From: Tyto alba
Lineage: Eukaryota; Chordata; Aves; Strigiformes; Tytonidae
DNA length: 64,000 bases
Reading direction: 5' to 3'
Assembly: GCF_018691265.1 (NCBI RefSeq)
Contig: NW_024881283.1
Coordinates: forward strand, 5,553,731 to 5,617,730
This document shows positions 47,901-61,300 of the stretch, piece after piece. Under the pieces are notes generated by a model. It was not told the DNA's origin, ran no database searches, and saw nothing but the letters and a program-made list of their open reading frames with translations. How positions within the stretch are numbered: position 1 is the first letter of the stretch; every line of letters starts with the position of its first letter. The position numbers and the translations under genes are program-made.

Positions 47901-50900
47901 AATAATTTAATGCAGTGTACTGCATTCAGCAGCAAAATTAGAAAAACCTTTCTTTTTTTATTCAAGCACTTGAGTGCATACCAAAATTTCTATTTCCAGT
48001 GGAAAATGTTCAAAATGTAAAACCAGTAAGTTTGGAGAAGACATCAGAAAAAAAAAAGAAAGCCTTTCCTGTTTCTTCAAACCTGCCAATCAATTAAGTG
48101 TGCTCTTTTGAAGTTAACTATTTGTGAAAGCATTTACTGAAAAATTCCTAACTCGGAATTAAAACTGTGACACAAACCCAAATCACGAGGCTGGTTTTGC
48201 CAACCTGCTCACCTCCCTTCCCGAAGTAGCGGTTCGGCTCTGGTGGAGTTGCCAGTGCAGCTATGTGACATTTCCAAGAAGTTAAAATGTTATTTTCAAA
48301 ACAAGGCACATTTTTCAAACTGCATTCTGTGTTTATACCAGCAGGTCAAGATTTGGATTTGATTCAGCTTTGATTACACTGCTGATTTAAGGTGTTGGGA
48401 GGAAATTTCAGCTTTATTCCACCCAGAAGCATCAAGTGAACCATCTGGCCTACCTAAAATACCTCTCCTAAGAGGAGATGAATTGCTCTCAGAGCTGCTT
48501 GATTCTCTCCATTGCCTGTACAGATAGCCTGGCTCAACTTGGGTTTAGATAACCAAATTAGGACCAATAAATCTCACCTTTAGGGATGTTAACTCAACCC
48601 CCTGGCTGATGACACTTCTATATCTAAACTTGCTACGGAGTTGGTGGGTGCCCTCAGGCAAACTCATCACCTCTTTCTATCTCTTTTCCTTTCTGCAGCT
48701 CATCTGTCCTGTTCCAGTTTCTCTGGGGCTCTGTGGCTGGGGGCCTGCGTTGGGTCTGTTCATACTGCAGCCATAGTTACAGCAAAAAGCTGGAAACATC
48801 CCCCCCAACCTGCTAGCTGAAATGTTTTTGTCCTCCCCACTCACCGGTGGTTATTGCTCGGGAGTGCAAGGATATGGGCCACAGTAGGACAGTGCTGGAT
48901 AATCCACGCACAAATTCAGCTTTACCTCCAAGATATCCCTATGACTCCCAAGGGCACCCTAAAGTGTTGCTGTTGGTACCTACAGTGAAATATTTAGGCT
49001 GGCTTCTTTTCATATGAAGGCTGTGATATATTATACAGGCTGTTGCAGAGAAGAGATTCACATATATAAAGCGTTACTCACAAGGTTGTTTGCAAGTCGT
49101 AGGGGAGGCTGGTGTCATTTTACCAGTAAAATTGGGCCCTGCCGAGCAGAGGATCACAGCTGCGGAGCAAACTCTGGGTAGGGTGCAGTGTTGCTGCAGC
49201 AGTTTCAGACCTGATCCTGGAGTCGTGCTGGAGCATTGAGGTTAAGTTCTTTGCTTCAACGGGGAAAAATATTTTTAATTGCCATGTCGGATGAGGCTGC
49301 TTGGCCTTTGATGGCTTCTCTGAAAGATGGATTTCCGTGGCTGCAGCTCCATCAACGAAATACTTATCTAAATACAAATGATACATTCAGTTTGTAATCG
49401 TGCATTAATTAAGGTAGCCAAGCAATGCCCACATTTTGTCAGCAACTAGAAAATATAACAAGCCTCTCAGGTAATGAGTTTCACTCACATATACAGCAGT
49501 TCGCTGAAATAATGAGCTTTGGAAACAATCCGTAGGTGCTGACTAGATATTGATGTTATGAACTCAATGACCCTGTTCCAGGCAGGTCGTGTTTTTCACA
49601 CAGCATCTTCCCTTCAGGTGCAAGCTTCCTCTCATCAGGGTAGTAATTCAAACTCTGCAGTACACCGACACGCACAGACATCCTGCTTTGCTGTCGTGCC
49701 ATACAGCCACAACCAGAACCTTCTCCCCCAGCCTTCAGTGTTGCGGGTGTTTTGCAGGATAAATTACAACCTGGTTCTTAACCCCTCCCTCCCTATGGGT
49801 TTTCGCTGCTCAGATTAAACTCAATCATTGAGAAAAGCCAGAATTTAGTGAGGCCCCTGTTATGTTGGAAGGTGGGATTGTACTTCTGCGCTTCTTTTGG
49901 TCACTTGGAAAATGATGCTTCAGATAAAAGTGAATCTGACTTGCTGTGGCCTCTCTTCTGTCAAACTCAGCCAGCTTAGTGCATGCTTGCTGCAGAGGGA
50001 CTTCTGTTTTGTATGTTGGTCCCTCAGTGTCCTCAGTTCTTGAAGGGTCTTTCCTGTCCATTTTGCTTAACTGCATGCAGTCCAGGAGAGAGGCTGGAAA
50101 AGTCTCTTTTGCCCATTTCCCACCACATTTCAACAAAAGCAGCTCTTAAGAGCCACTGTAAGAAACCTTTAGGAGGTGAAAATGTCCACTGGATTCACCA
50201 AGAGTGATCTGATATTTTCCCTCATGAGGAAATACAAATCAAGATGCTTTAGAGTCAGACACATCACCTGCCTCACAGCTAAAATAAAGGCAGATGAAGA
50301 GTTTAGTAATCTGTGGTATCTGTGCCTGATTTGCTTTGATTTACTGCAAGTAGCTACTGACAGAAACACAGCCTTTCCTGCCATCTTTCCTGGAGTGAAC
50401 TGATGCAGCTGTACATGTGCAAGAGAAAAAGAGCATTTCAGCTTTGGTTTGCTTGACCTTGGGAGGATGGATGACTTTGATCAGTGAGCTGGGTTTTTCC
50501 CAAAGTGTCCTCGCTTCTTCCATCAGACAGAGGAAGGATTTCAGTGTGTTTGGTGTGGATCAATGAGTGGATAGCAAAGTAAAAGGTCGGAAAGAGAGAA
50601 CAAGGCCTCCCCAGGATGGCACTGAGCCTTGGCAAGCAAGAGGGGAAAACGAAAAATGTCACAGCAGCCAGCATCAGGGCTCAAACCCAGGAATTCCTGT
50701 AATGGGATTACACAAGGCAGGAGCAGATGGACCCTCTTGGAAAACAAAACCATGCAACCAACACTGAGCCTGGGTGTGCTCCCACGGAGAGGAGATGCAA
50801 GCAGAAGAGAGAGCAAGGGCTCTAATCTAATATATGGAGGCAGCTGGAACAAATTCAGGGCTCCCGACCCAGCACCCAGCAGTGAGCAAGCAATATTTTT

Positions 50901-51392
50901 AGAGGGGCGCCTCTAACTTGTTCCCGCTATGTGTGTGTACCAGAGATAAGAGGGAGTGAGAATGGGATCCGTTTATTTAACTATGTAAACAACTCAGCTG
51001 ACAGCTGAAATTACAAGCTGCTAGTGAAAGCCTTGCCTTGCGTGTTGATCCACCATATACCCATCCCTATCTGCTTCCTACTGTGCACGTAACAAACTTT
51101 AAATAAAGCAAGAGCTAGAGTCCAACCAGCCTTCATTACAAAGACCTACCTTCACTACAGAGACAGGACTTGATTGCAAATACTCTCAAAAGATAACGTA
51201 TACTTTAATTATAATTTTTTTATTTTCCTGCACCACTCTAATCCACAGAGGCACCCTCAGCTTGGATAAGCTGCCTATTGCTGTCTGTCTGTAGTGCACT
51301 CTCTATTTTGCTGTCTTAGTAGGCAAAATAAACCTTTTCCAGCAACATTGCAGAGGATTATGTTGATATAAAGACTTAGGGACTGCATTCCC
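47901..51392. other. Non-coding, no gene recognised
   Basis: Open frames are nearly absent at 47900-49100. The 103-codon frames at 49825-50136 and 50541-50852 (minus) have no domain. 50900-51390 is AT-rich unique DNA. Confidence 0.5.
48648..48710 (+). repeat. MIR-like SINE relic
   Basis: GTGCCCTCAGGCAAACTCAT then CACCTCTTTCTATCTC and CTGCAGCTCATCTGTCC fit 'GACCTTGGGCAAGTCACTTCACCTCTCTGTGCCTC…CATCTGTA' in order and spacing. Confidence 0.42.
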
Positions 51393-51470
51393 ACCTGGTG
51401 TAAGCAGAAATAACTATTTTGACTTCGGTGAGGTAGAGCCAACGTTGACCAGTTTAAGACCCAGTTTACA
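51393..51470. repeat. Sauropsid palindromic repeat relic
   Basis: CCTGGTGTAAGCAGAAATAAC then TATTTTGACTTCGGTGAGGT, then CCAACGTTGACCAGTTTAAG, follows 'CTGGTGTAAACAGAAATAACTCCATTGACTTCAATGGAGTTA…CAATTTACACCAGTT', the partly palindromic repeat common in turtles and crocodiles. I do not name the family. The ATTGACTTCAATGG centre is eroded here. Confidence 0.5.
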
Positions 51471-52087
51471 GTGGTTTCTGCTTACCCACAGCCAGTCTAA
51501 TAGGACACCATCAGCACCACTCACTCACTAAGGCCAGAAACTGGTGCCTCCCTGTCCACCTTACTTGGCACCAGAGTCAAAAATTATTGCAGGGAAATAC
51601 CTGGGTTTTTATCTAGCAGGAGAGAGGTGGACAAAATTACAGCTGAAAATGCAACATTTCTTTTGATTTTCATCAGTTCTCGGTTGTTTTACGTATTTTG
51701 TTCAGTTTCTGGTGGTCTTTCCCAACCTTGGTATTCTGTGAAAAGCTGCTTAAGACTTAGTCCGCACATTATCCCAGAGTAATAGCTGGTATATATATAA
51801 AACACTTGCAACAAGGAATTGCTTAACCTCCCTGTGAAGCCCATCGATGATGGAAATTTAACTTACCCCAGACTGCCTGTTCCAGTGTCTTACTGTCCCT
51901 GCTGTTAACAAGTTGTTCTGTCAGGAATTTCAATCCACTTTTGTTTTGTCAAAGATGGACAAGGAGATTAGATTGGTTCTTTCTTCTACAGAAGCCTATT
52001 TAGATGAAACAAATCAAATTCAACTAATTCTGAATTCACACTTTTTACGGAGGAGGGGTACGCCCTTCTGCATTTGGATTCTTTAGG

Positions 52088-52111
52088 AAAAAAAAAAAAA
52101 AAAAGAAAAAG
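52088..52111. repeat. A-rich tract
   Basis: A17, G, A5, G. Confidence 0.9.
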
Positions 52112-52657
52112 AGATTATGTTTTTCACCAAAACAATTAACATTTTTGTCATAGTGAGCATTTCCAAAAGTAAAATAAGGCATGTTCTGACAATGTCTCTG
52201 TCTTCATTCATCAGAGTTGCCAATCCAAAAGCTCTCAAACAGCAAAACGCTTACAAGAGAACAAAAGGCAAGCCCTGTTTTACACAACACTGAACACAGA
52301 TTCCGATTCTCAAGCAATGGCACTTTTGTTTGAATAAAGGTAGAAAATAAATGTAAGGCTTGTGGCACTGCCTGTGGTCTGGGCTCGGAGACAGCCATCA
52401 CAGAAGCCCATTCTCCTCCTGTGAACGTAGCTAAATAGGCCATGTCTCCAACAGCCAGAAGTTCATCATTGAACAATGGAAGTAGCAAGTTGAAAGAGGG
52501 AATTTAATGAGGAAAGAAGACGGGTAGAAAGAATTCAGATGAGCGAAGAGAGACAGGAGCAGCTGGTGTGTTACAGCTGTTGGAGAAAAAGTGTTTTCTA
52601 TCTCAAAAAAAACCTCAAAATAAATGGATATCTTTTGGATTGCAAATTTTTTATTTC

Positions 52658-52672
52658 TTTTTTTTTTTTTTT
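52658..52672. repeat. T15 homopolymer
   Basis: Fifteen T, followed 20 bases later by A9 and ACCCTACCCTACC. Confidence 0.9.
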
Positions 52673-54749
52673 CCAAAACTTAAAATAAGCAAAAAAAAAC
52701 CCTACCCTACCAAAAAACCCTGCCTTCTTTTCCTACTGGACTAAAGCCAAACAAGAGGGAGGAAGAAAATGAGAAGGATATGCAAAGAATCAAAATGTTC
52801 AGTGATCAAAATTGGAGATATTTTAACCCAAACAACAGCTTTCTGCTAAAATTCTCACTTTGGTTAAAAAGCTGTTCTGTGCTTAAATACACACAAAGTA
52901 GGAGAGAGAGGGATTTTAACTAAAATTATTTTAACCAGTTCAGTATGTTTTCTCCTGCTTGTGTCTTCCACACTTCAAGAATTTAGAGAAAGATTAAAAA
53001 AACTGCAACTCCCAATAAATGTGAAAATCAGATGAACTGGTAGGATTTGTCACTATTTGCCTTTATTGTGAAACCTCAAGAAACAATCCTGACTGAAAAC
53101 CACCTGCAACACGTAACGATGCAAAGAACTGTTAGAGTATATAAAATCCTGTGTATCCCTCTGAAATCCAGTGAAAATCATTAGTGAGCGCTTTAACTTG
53201 CCCTGCCACAGCTTTTTCAGTCTCCTAATCATATCAACTCCTGAGCTTTTCTATCCATTTTGGAAACATGATTTATCTTGGGATTAAACTATAGTCATCT
53301 TCCTTCTACTCTAATTTTTAAAAAGCAACTCCTAGGAACTAAAAAAAAGAAGCCATTCTTACAGTTCCATTTCCCAGCCATTATTATATTAAGAAATATC
53401 TCAGTTCAAATGGCTTAAATTTTCTAATCCTGAATAACCTAAAGGATGAGGAGTGACCTTGCTTTATATCAAATCAAATGTGATGCAATGGCACTGTTTA
53501 AATCCCAGACAGTTCATCAGCAAACGCCAACATCACCACGTTTATTAGTGAAATGAATGTCTGAAATTGTCCAAAATTCGGTAGTGGGGTGATGAAGCAT
53601 TACACTTTTGTCAGCAGAGGCCTGCCAGTGGTGCAGACATGCCTAAGGTAGACACATAAACATGTATCATGTGGAGCTCATGATGGGCGTCTATCCGGCG
53701 CTCCAGGGCATGGGGCAGAGATCCTTCGGCTGCTGTCAGACTCTGGAAGAAAAGTAAAAACACGGTTGTTGAACCAAGGTGTTACAGCTTACCTGCCAGT
53801 CTGGGCTAACGTGACCAACTACCACCCTGAGCTGGCTCTGTTGCTCTTAGCAAGAGCCTGTCTCATCATCGTTGATGCCCCTGTGAACAAGGATGAGGAT
53901 ACACTATCTTACAAGAGTTTTATGAACCTGCTCAGGCTGTAGTTACCCTCTGTGAGCTGTAGCACATTGACAAACAGAGATACGCCGCTCTTGGATTGAG
54001 TTCAGTAGCCACAGATCAAGACAGCAATCAGTCCATGAGACCCGGACACCACACCCCTAAGGACAAGTACACATATACAGGACACCTACAGTCCATGTGC
54101 AGATCTGTGGTGAAGGGAAGAAGGCAAAATCTCCAGGGAGGCATTAAACAAAGATGAAACGTGGCACCAAAACAGTCTTCGGGTCCACAGAAGCATCTGG
54201 AAGGATCAGCAGAGGGCAAAGGGTTTGGATGAGCATCGCCTGGAGTGGGAAAGGGCTCCAACAAGACCCAAAGAAAAATTCCTGTTTGATTATCCCTAGC
54301 ATGTGCCCAGATCAATATGGCTTTGCATCAACTGGATCGCATGTCTCTGTCAAATTCAAACCACAAATACCTCCAGACCCTGTTTCAAGATAGCCAGAGG
54401 CACCGAGGATCGGTAGCCCCGTGGCAGACTGCTCAGCAGAGGCCTGACTTCTAATCTAGTCTCTATCCATAGGGTGCTGTGTCATCATTTGTTGTTTAGC
54501 CTGGGCTCTTCCTCCTGCTCCAAAATTTTGTCTGACGTATTTGCATTGAAAATTGTTTAGTCTAAACTCCGACTTTTAAGTCTGCATTTGTCCAGCACTT
54601 AATCCAGCAGCAACCTCGGTATCTTATCATCCATTGTGTATCTCTAAAGTGAGGCTCCAATCTTTAATTTATAGATCTGTAGAAAGGCCCTGATGTAAGC
54701 TTCTAGGCAGTAATGGCTATATAAATCACAGCAACAAGAAGCTTATAGC

Positions 54750-54815
54750 CAAGAAGATTTTTCCTGATATTCAGCCTGAATTTTCCCTTTCTTAATTTAA
54801 TCCCGTAGCTCTTCA
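54750..54815 (-). mobile_element. Ancient CR1 LINE fragment
   Basis: GATTTTTCCTGATATTCAGC followed by CTGAATTTTCCCTTTCTTAA and a TTAATCCCGTAGCTCTT segment matches the CR1 word string for 'TTCCTAATATCCAACCTAAATC...AATTTAAGCCCATT' on the complementary strand. The fragment is short and decayed. The flanks 54600-54750 and 54815-54990 may contain more of the element but I cannot align them. Confidence 0.5.
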
Positions 54816-56854
54816 AAATGCTGCAGTGACCTGCCCCAGTTAATCCTAACCCTCCTTTGGGTTTGTGGCGTACAATTTAGAGTTGTCCAGAAAACACAGA
54901 TTCCATTCAGTGCTACAATTACAGATTCAGAATGCATTTTCATTATGTGTTTGAACAGACAGGCAACAGTCTAAACTTGGTGTTGAAGAACTGAGGCAGG
55001 GAGGGTTGTTATACAGGGGTCAGCTCTGAGCCCTAAAAGAAACAGTCAAGGCTTGGACTTCTCCCACCCACTTTCTCCCGGAGTATCCATCTGAGAATCC
55101 TGGCCCCAGAGCCAGCCTTAGCTGTTCCCTTTGGCCAAAACACCTGGTGATACAAAAGGCACATTTTTTTGGTAAAATTGCTTTTTGCAAGAGCAGATTT
55201 ATTAAAACAAATACATTTCCCATAACATTTCTACTTTAAAAACTTCTCTTTCTCCCATAGGAATAAATGTTTCCCCAGTAATTCCCCCCAACTGCCACCT
55301 CGTTTCTTCCTAACACTCTTACTGCCCTACCCCCATGACATCCAAGAAAGCTATGCATAGGCGCTGTCTTACATTTTCCCTTTCAATTCCCATGAGAATT
55401 TTTTTTGGCTTAAAAATAAAAAAAGCATTCCCATTAGCAATATTGTGTTTTGTTCTGGGCATTGCATTAGGCAGAAAAGGAGCAGAAATGGCAAAACACT
55501 ATTACCAGCCCACAAAGAGTGATGAATTACCTATATTTTCTAGATGCTTATTCAAAGTATTCCTGGATTTTCAAATGTTTACTGTGTTTGCTCTCTCCTT
55601 ATGCATTTCAAGCATCGTGCAATGTTGTACACGTGCAATGAGAGGCAAGGGCAAGACCGGAATGTTTTACTGTAAAAATCACTTAGCTAGAAATTTGATT
55701 TCCTTCAATTTTCTGATTTTTTTTTCCACTAGGGAGCAACAAGCATATTGTAACTGAACTGACAATCATAGTGTCTTACTTAAAATGAAATTGTCAAAAT
55801 ATTGTGTCAGGGATCTTGTATAAAGTGATTTCTTTGGCTGTCACTCATACTTGCCATCCTAAAGAGTCTGGTTACTATTAACAAATATACTCAACACATA
55901 AATAATCTCAAAACATAGATACAGCTGAAGTTAGGAACACCCAGAAATATTAATAGCAGCAATAATCTAACCTTTGAGATAATGTTCAGACAAAAAAAAA
56001 AAAAAATGAAAGCAAGAAAATCCAAATTAAAGAATAATGTAAAAAGCAAATCTTTTGAAACAAGAAATTTAATATTGACAGTTAGCAAATGCCATTAACT
56101 CTGTCCTCATATACCATCTAATTATGTGTTTGTGCTGTGCAAATAATGATAATGATGCAGTGTGTTCCAATTTATGCCCATTTTTACGGTGTATAATATC
56201 ATTACAAGAGCTGTAGCATTTTAGCAAAACGACATCTTTCATATCTGTATTAGTAACTGAAGAGCTGGTCCAATACCTACGATGCAAAATGGCAGTTACA
56301 GAGATACTTGCTTTCTCATGGGCCCAACCTCAAGTTCTTCTGAACTGCTGTCTCAGAGCATTAATCTGAGCAATAAATTATGAGAAAGGGTTGCGGGGAA
56401 AAAAGGCCCAAACGCAGCAGCCCAGAGCTTTGTACGGGGACTCCAAATTGTTTTTGTAAGGTACTACCTGTGTACTAGAGGCTTTGTTAAAAGCCGTCAC
56501 TGGCAGATGCAGCGCTCCGCTCCACGGGGGATGATGTCACGCTGTGAATTGACTTGTGCCACTGCTAATCCGCCCGGTCTGGGGATGAAAACCCCAAATG
56601 GGGAGAGATTTAGGCAAGACTGGGACGTGTGCAACCCACTCCAACTGCTCTGTGCTGTGTGTTCGAGGTGTGAGAGAGAAGGTTTCTAGATCCAGCTATA
56701 ACAGCTGATGCCTCCAGCAGCTCTAGTCCAGGATGGTGCCAGGATGAGCCCTTTCCCCACGGGAAGCACCAACAAAAGATGCCAAGGTGCAGGGAACGGG
56801 TGGCCTTGACCTCCCCCCCACACCAGACCTTCCAAGTCACTACGCCTACAATGT
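54816..56854. other. Non-coding; one regulatory-looking patch
   Basis: The 140-codon plus frame 55335-55757 (hydrophobic, Lys/Phe-rich) is judged chance in AT-rich DNA. 56490-56600 is GC-richer, with TGATGTCACG (CRE-like) and GCTAATCCG, and may be a regulatory element. Confidence 0.5.
55992..56006. repeat. A15 homopolymer
   Basis: Uninterrupted A run. Confidence 0.9.
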
Positions 56855-57010
56855 TTTCCCATAAAGCCAACCAGATTTTCCCATCAGCTGTCAAGCTGAC
56901 CTTCTTTTGGTCACCTTTCACCTTGGCGGCCAGTGCAATTTTGCTGCCTTCCAGCCAAAGCGGTGTAATAATCGTGCAATGTGATTTAAGTAATAAAGAA
57001 ATTGCTGTAC
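56855..57010. promoter_or_regulatory. Candidate conserved non-coding element
   Basis: Unique, balanced-composition DNA with TCTTTTGGTCACCTTTCACC, TTGGCGGCCAGTGCAATTTTG, GTGTAATAATCGTGCAATGTG and TTTAAGTAATAAAG. This is the texture of developmental enhancers, with spaced TAAT and T-box-like CACCT words. Minus-strand frame 56610-57101 (163 codons) runs through it without a recognisable domain. Confidence 0.3.
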
Positions 57011-58239
57011 ATGCTGTTTGGTTTCTGGAGAGCTGGGAATAGCAAAGGCTCAAGTTGCAGACAAGTGCATTAATCTTTTCAGCTTTCCTGGAATGAAACA
57101 TCAGAGGCTTTAACCTATTCTTTATTGCTATTCCAATGCCCAGGATGGTACTTTTAAAAATAAACTCCTGAAAGAAGGGAGGAGGGGAAAGGGGAAGGCT
57201 CTTGAAAGCTGTTCATTAACATACTGTACAATCCTCAATCTTTGAAAAATAGAGAAAATTTTGAAAATTCCAATCATTTGCTTAAGAGGCTGACAATATT
57301 CAGTACTATTCTGGAAGCTCCGGCTCCCGGAGTCATGGGTAAAAGAGATTTCAGCTTCTTATTTAAAAAAAAGACAATGTTTTGGATTTGCAGGACTTAA
57401 GAGTGCAACCAAGCAGCACGTGAAGGCCAAGCAACCCATTGGAAAGACAAAACTGAATCTCATTATTGATTTGTATTTATGAAATCTTATTATTTTTAAA
57501 GCACATTACCCTTGTGATTTGGGGGGCCTGCCTGAAGGCTTTTGAAATATCCAGACTGGTGTTTCCAAGAAAACTCTGCCAGGACAAAAACCTAATATAC
57601 AATTTTATCATTATTTTAGCTGTGTTTACCACTATTGCTCACCCTGTTAGTACTAATGGAGATCATATATAATATATTTATAGGTACATGAAGGAAAAAG
57701 GGATTTATCTATACATCTTAGCCAACTTTGTGAGCTTCTGTCAATTTTATGGTCATTAATGGGATTAAAATTTAAAACTTTTTGTTATAAAATCCCTGGT
57801 TTGAGCCACCGGCATCCAAGGAGGGCTGCCAGCAGGCAAGCTAATATTAGTTCTGTATGATCTGGTATGTATGAGCTGGTAAAAGTGGCAGTTCAGTTCC
57901 TTGGAGTAGAACAAAGGTCTACTCTGGTTATTTCTGGAGAACGTGGGCAAAATTGTACTGCTTAAAAAGAAAGGCTTGCTCCTCTGTGGAGGTGGTGGCA
58001 CACAGAAGCTGGAGGTTCAGCAGCTCGATCTCTTCTACTTGTGCTCACATGCTACCACCACAAAACCAGCAAACCCTTGGGAATTGTGTCTGGGCAAGAG
58101 GGTTTTCAGAGAAGACAGTTATATCACAGGAGTTGCAATGTTTCTTTTTTTTAATGGAAAATTAAAAGATGTGTGTTGGAGGGCGGCGAAAATGAATATT
58201 CCTGAGCTTGTTAAAATTCCAGTCCTTATCTTTCAAAGG
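57011..58239. other. Non-coding; small inverted repeat
   Basis: CTCCGGCTCCCGGAG at about 57318-57332 is a 6-bp inverted repeat in otherwise AT-rich unique DNA. No gene. Confidence 0.5.
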
Positions 58240-58345
58240 CCTCAGTTACTGATTCAAACACCCATCAGTCGCTCAGAATTGGAAGGTATCGTAGCTGGCT
58301 GTAATTGCGGAGATGTGTGCTACGGCAATTACAGCACCTGGTGCA
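58240..58345. promoter_or_regulatory. Candidate enhancer with homeodomain-site hairpin
   Basis: CTGTAATTGC at 58299-58308 is repeated as its exact reverse complement GCAATTACAG at 58325-58334, with a 16-base spacer. Each arm holds a TAATTG/CAATTA homeodomain-type core. The flanks are unique. The 158-codon plus frame 57943-58419 passing through it has no recognisable domain. Confidence 0.3.
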
Positions 58346-61300
58346 CCCTCACCCAAGCAGGTGGAAGAATTGATGATGAGTGTTTTTTGGTTTTCCAGCA
58401 TCCTGGAGAAGTTTCATAGAGGTTTGCTTCCACAAGGTCTCAGGGGCTATGTTCTGCTGCACCATGATGAAATCTGAGAAGATCCTGAGTGGGATTATCT
58501 GCTCAGATCTGAGTGAAATGCTGCCTGGTATTCCCTTGTTACCAGCTCAGTGGTTGTCTCAGAGAAACACAGTAAGGAATGGAAAGGGAGTTTGTAACAG
58601 AACTGGAGAGTAAAGCCCAAGTTTTTGCCTGCTTTCCTCAGAAAAGGAAGCCAAGAGCAGAGAAGCAGAATGGCTAGGACAAGCCATGTAATTTATATTC
58701 CTAAAGAAGTCCCCAACTCTGCTGGAAGTTGTTTCCTCATGGATGAGATGGGGCAGCTGTCTTACTGTTTGTTCTTAATCCATGCAAATGCCAAGTAATC
58801 TGGGGTGCCAGTGCCCCGTACTCAGCGGTAGCCCCCAGGCTGCACCCTTCACTTTGCCTTTCCTCTCCCCCGAGGCTCACAGGCACAACTGAGCCTGCTC
58901 GGGTTCCCCTCTACGCTTGACTCAGCAACAGGAGGAGTTCAGATCCAAACAAAAGGAGCACGCACAGCGTAGGAGTACTCTGATCGTGTCAGAGACCTCC
59001 ACTGGGTGCTCCCCACACAGTCAAAAAGGCAGATTTTTTGGTTTACAGGAGTCAGTTTTCCTGTCAAACAGTGGGAGGTCCAGTCTGAACACGTCATGCC
59101 CCTTAGTGAGTATAGATGGTACCTTCAGAGGATGGCTTATCCTGTCCTAAATATAGCATTTAAATTGGATGAGCCAGCTATCTTCTGGAACTGCCTATTT
59201 CTCACCTGGACACTATGAAAGTTCAGACAGCAAAACCAGAGATACTTAAATTTTAAGACAGATTGATACCTTCCTTGTAGTTGTAAGTCACGAGTTCAGC
59301 AAGCTCATGGGTGCAGCTCCTACAGACATCTTACAACAAAGGATATACTTAAGTCTTTCTAAACTGGGCTGAAAAGAGTTAAGTAAGTTAAATCTTTGCT
59401 TTCACTGTCTCCCAGGTGAAGCTAAAGGTACCTTAGATGCATGTTGTAATGGAGAGTGATTATGGGAAGTGAAATTTGCAATGGAATTATGGTAATTGTA
59501 TCTTCTGTTCCAACAGGTATTTTGAGGAAGCCAGCATTCTAGATAATTAGTGTTATTTTGTGCAAATAGCTGAGAGGATATAGGAGGAAGCAAGGTGATT
59601 CTCCGACAGGCATGTGTTAGCTAACATTATGGGTTTGACTGAACCTACTGAAAAGTTCCCCATTAGAAGGAGGAGTGGACAGGCACATGGCAGCCTCTCT
59701 GCCAGGCAGGGAAAGGTGAGGGTGCATCCAGCAATTCAGGTGTTTGATTTAACCAACATCTACTGTAGTGTGCTTTTTTCTCCTCAAATTCAAAGCTTCT
59801 CAGTCTGACATTTTAGCTGCCTCAGGCCTTCTCCATATCAGGCTCTTGTTCGTACATTCAACTGGAACAATTAAATATAATAGGAATGGCATTTTTACTG
59901 GTATTTCTGCCCTTCCAATGTTGAGAATAAAAGAGACAGTCTGAAAATAAAGGCAAAATAAAAGTAAAGAATTATTTTCATCTCTGAATCTCTAGTGTGG
60001 TTTGAATTGTGTTTTCAATAAGATTCGAGTCTGAACAGATCCCACTCTTCCTACTTGATGCTGCCTTTCTCTGTAATATAATTTCACACTTCGGTTCTGT
60101 AACTTTGACTTTGCAGAGGGTAAAAGTGCCCATGTGAACCACATGTCTCAGATCAGGTAGTGGAAGTGAAGATGCAGCTTGTCCGGGACATCTTGTATTC
60201 ACAAAAGGCAAAATTCAGCTTCATACAGAGAACAAATGAACTTTAGATAGACTCAAGCTGACACATCCCTGAGAGCTGTTGAGCCGTGACAGGTCAAGGC
60301 ATTACCCTTCATCAGCTGAACTGCACAGGAGCTCTAAGCCACCCCAAGAACTGCTGGCTTAACTACATTTCATGGAGCTAACACATTTTCTTTGCAATGA
60401 GATGGACAAAGAACATTCATACCTCTGGTTAGCACATCTGTCTTGGTAGTCAGTAGCCAGTTAAGCCATGACAACACAACGACTTTGATTCATAGCCACC
60501 GTGCCTTCTGCAGGAAAAGGGCAGGGAAGTTCAGCCAGTACCTTTCCATAAGAAGTGGTGAAGAAACTAGTCCAGCAGTCACGCTTTGATTACTGTTTGA
60601 ACTTCCCATCTGCCGACATCAAGGTTTCTACAAACAGGAAAAATGTTTCAGTCACTCTATTGCAGGTAGAAGATAAATAAATGAGCAGGAAGCACATGTG
60701 GGACTGTGAACCATGCAACACTTGGCATCAGAAACAGGCTTGCTGGGTTGAAGTACTGTCACATTTATATTATAAATCTCTTTCACACACACCTAGAAAA
60801 ACAAACAAAACATCTCTCCCCAAAGCATTCCAGATTTTAGAGAGGTATTGTTCCCAAGCATCACTTTAATCTGGTGCAGAGAACCTGATCCTCCTGTGTA
60901 AGTACCAGAGAGCCTCTGGAGTTACAGCAGTGTGCTTCTGTAACTGTGGGAACAGAAGTTTACTTCTTTTTACGTGGGAACCTGCCTCCTCTGTGCTCAT
61001 CCCCCACGCTGTGGTCCAGGCAGCTGGCATCCATAGGAGCTCTCCTACAGGTGTCACTTGTCTTAGACACGATCCCACTCGCTTCAGTGGGGGGTTGTGC
61101 AAGTGGGATCTGAGGGTCTGTGTCAGAGAGCAGCCCACGAACCATCATTGCGAGGGCTCTGCAAAACTGTCAGTCACTGTCCCATGTGAAATTTTCACTT
61201 TATCTTTCCTATCTTTCTCAGCAGCTTTGTCATTGAAGTCCATCTCCGTGAGCTCTGTCATGCCTAGATCCTAAACTTTGGCTCTTTCTATAGTCCATGG

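Larger units (their letters stand above)
51471..54749. other. Non-coding, no gene recognised
   Basis: 52680-54000 has almost no open frames. 53640-54030 shows stretches that look codon-like by eye but with no start, domain or splice pair. Confidence 0.5.

Noticed and set aside
46700..48060. AAAATTTCA/TGGAAAATG-rich stretches as copies of a reptile repeat
   Set aside because: Similarity is only compositional; no stable word order.
55335..55757. 140-codon hydrophobic plus frame, possible membrane protein
   Set aside because: AT-driven Phe/Leu/Ile/Lys content, no start context or homology recognised.
57943..58419. 158-codon plus frame with cysteine-rich end
   Set aside because: No family recognised, length within chance; the local inverted repeat is a better explanation for interest here.
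60431..60500. GGTTAGCACATCTGTCTTGG as a tRNA-derived SINE head
   Set aside because: Only one partial A-box-like match, without flanking SINE words.
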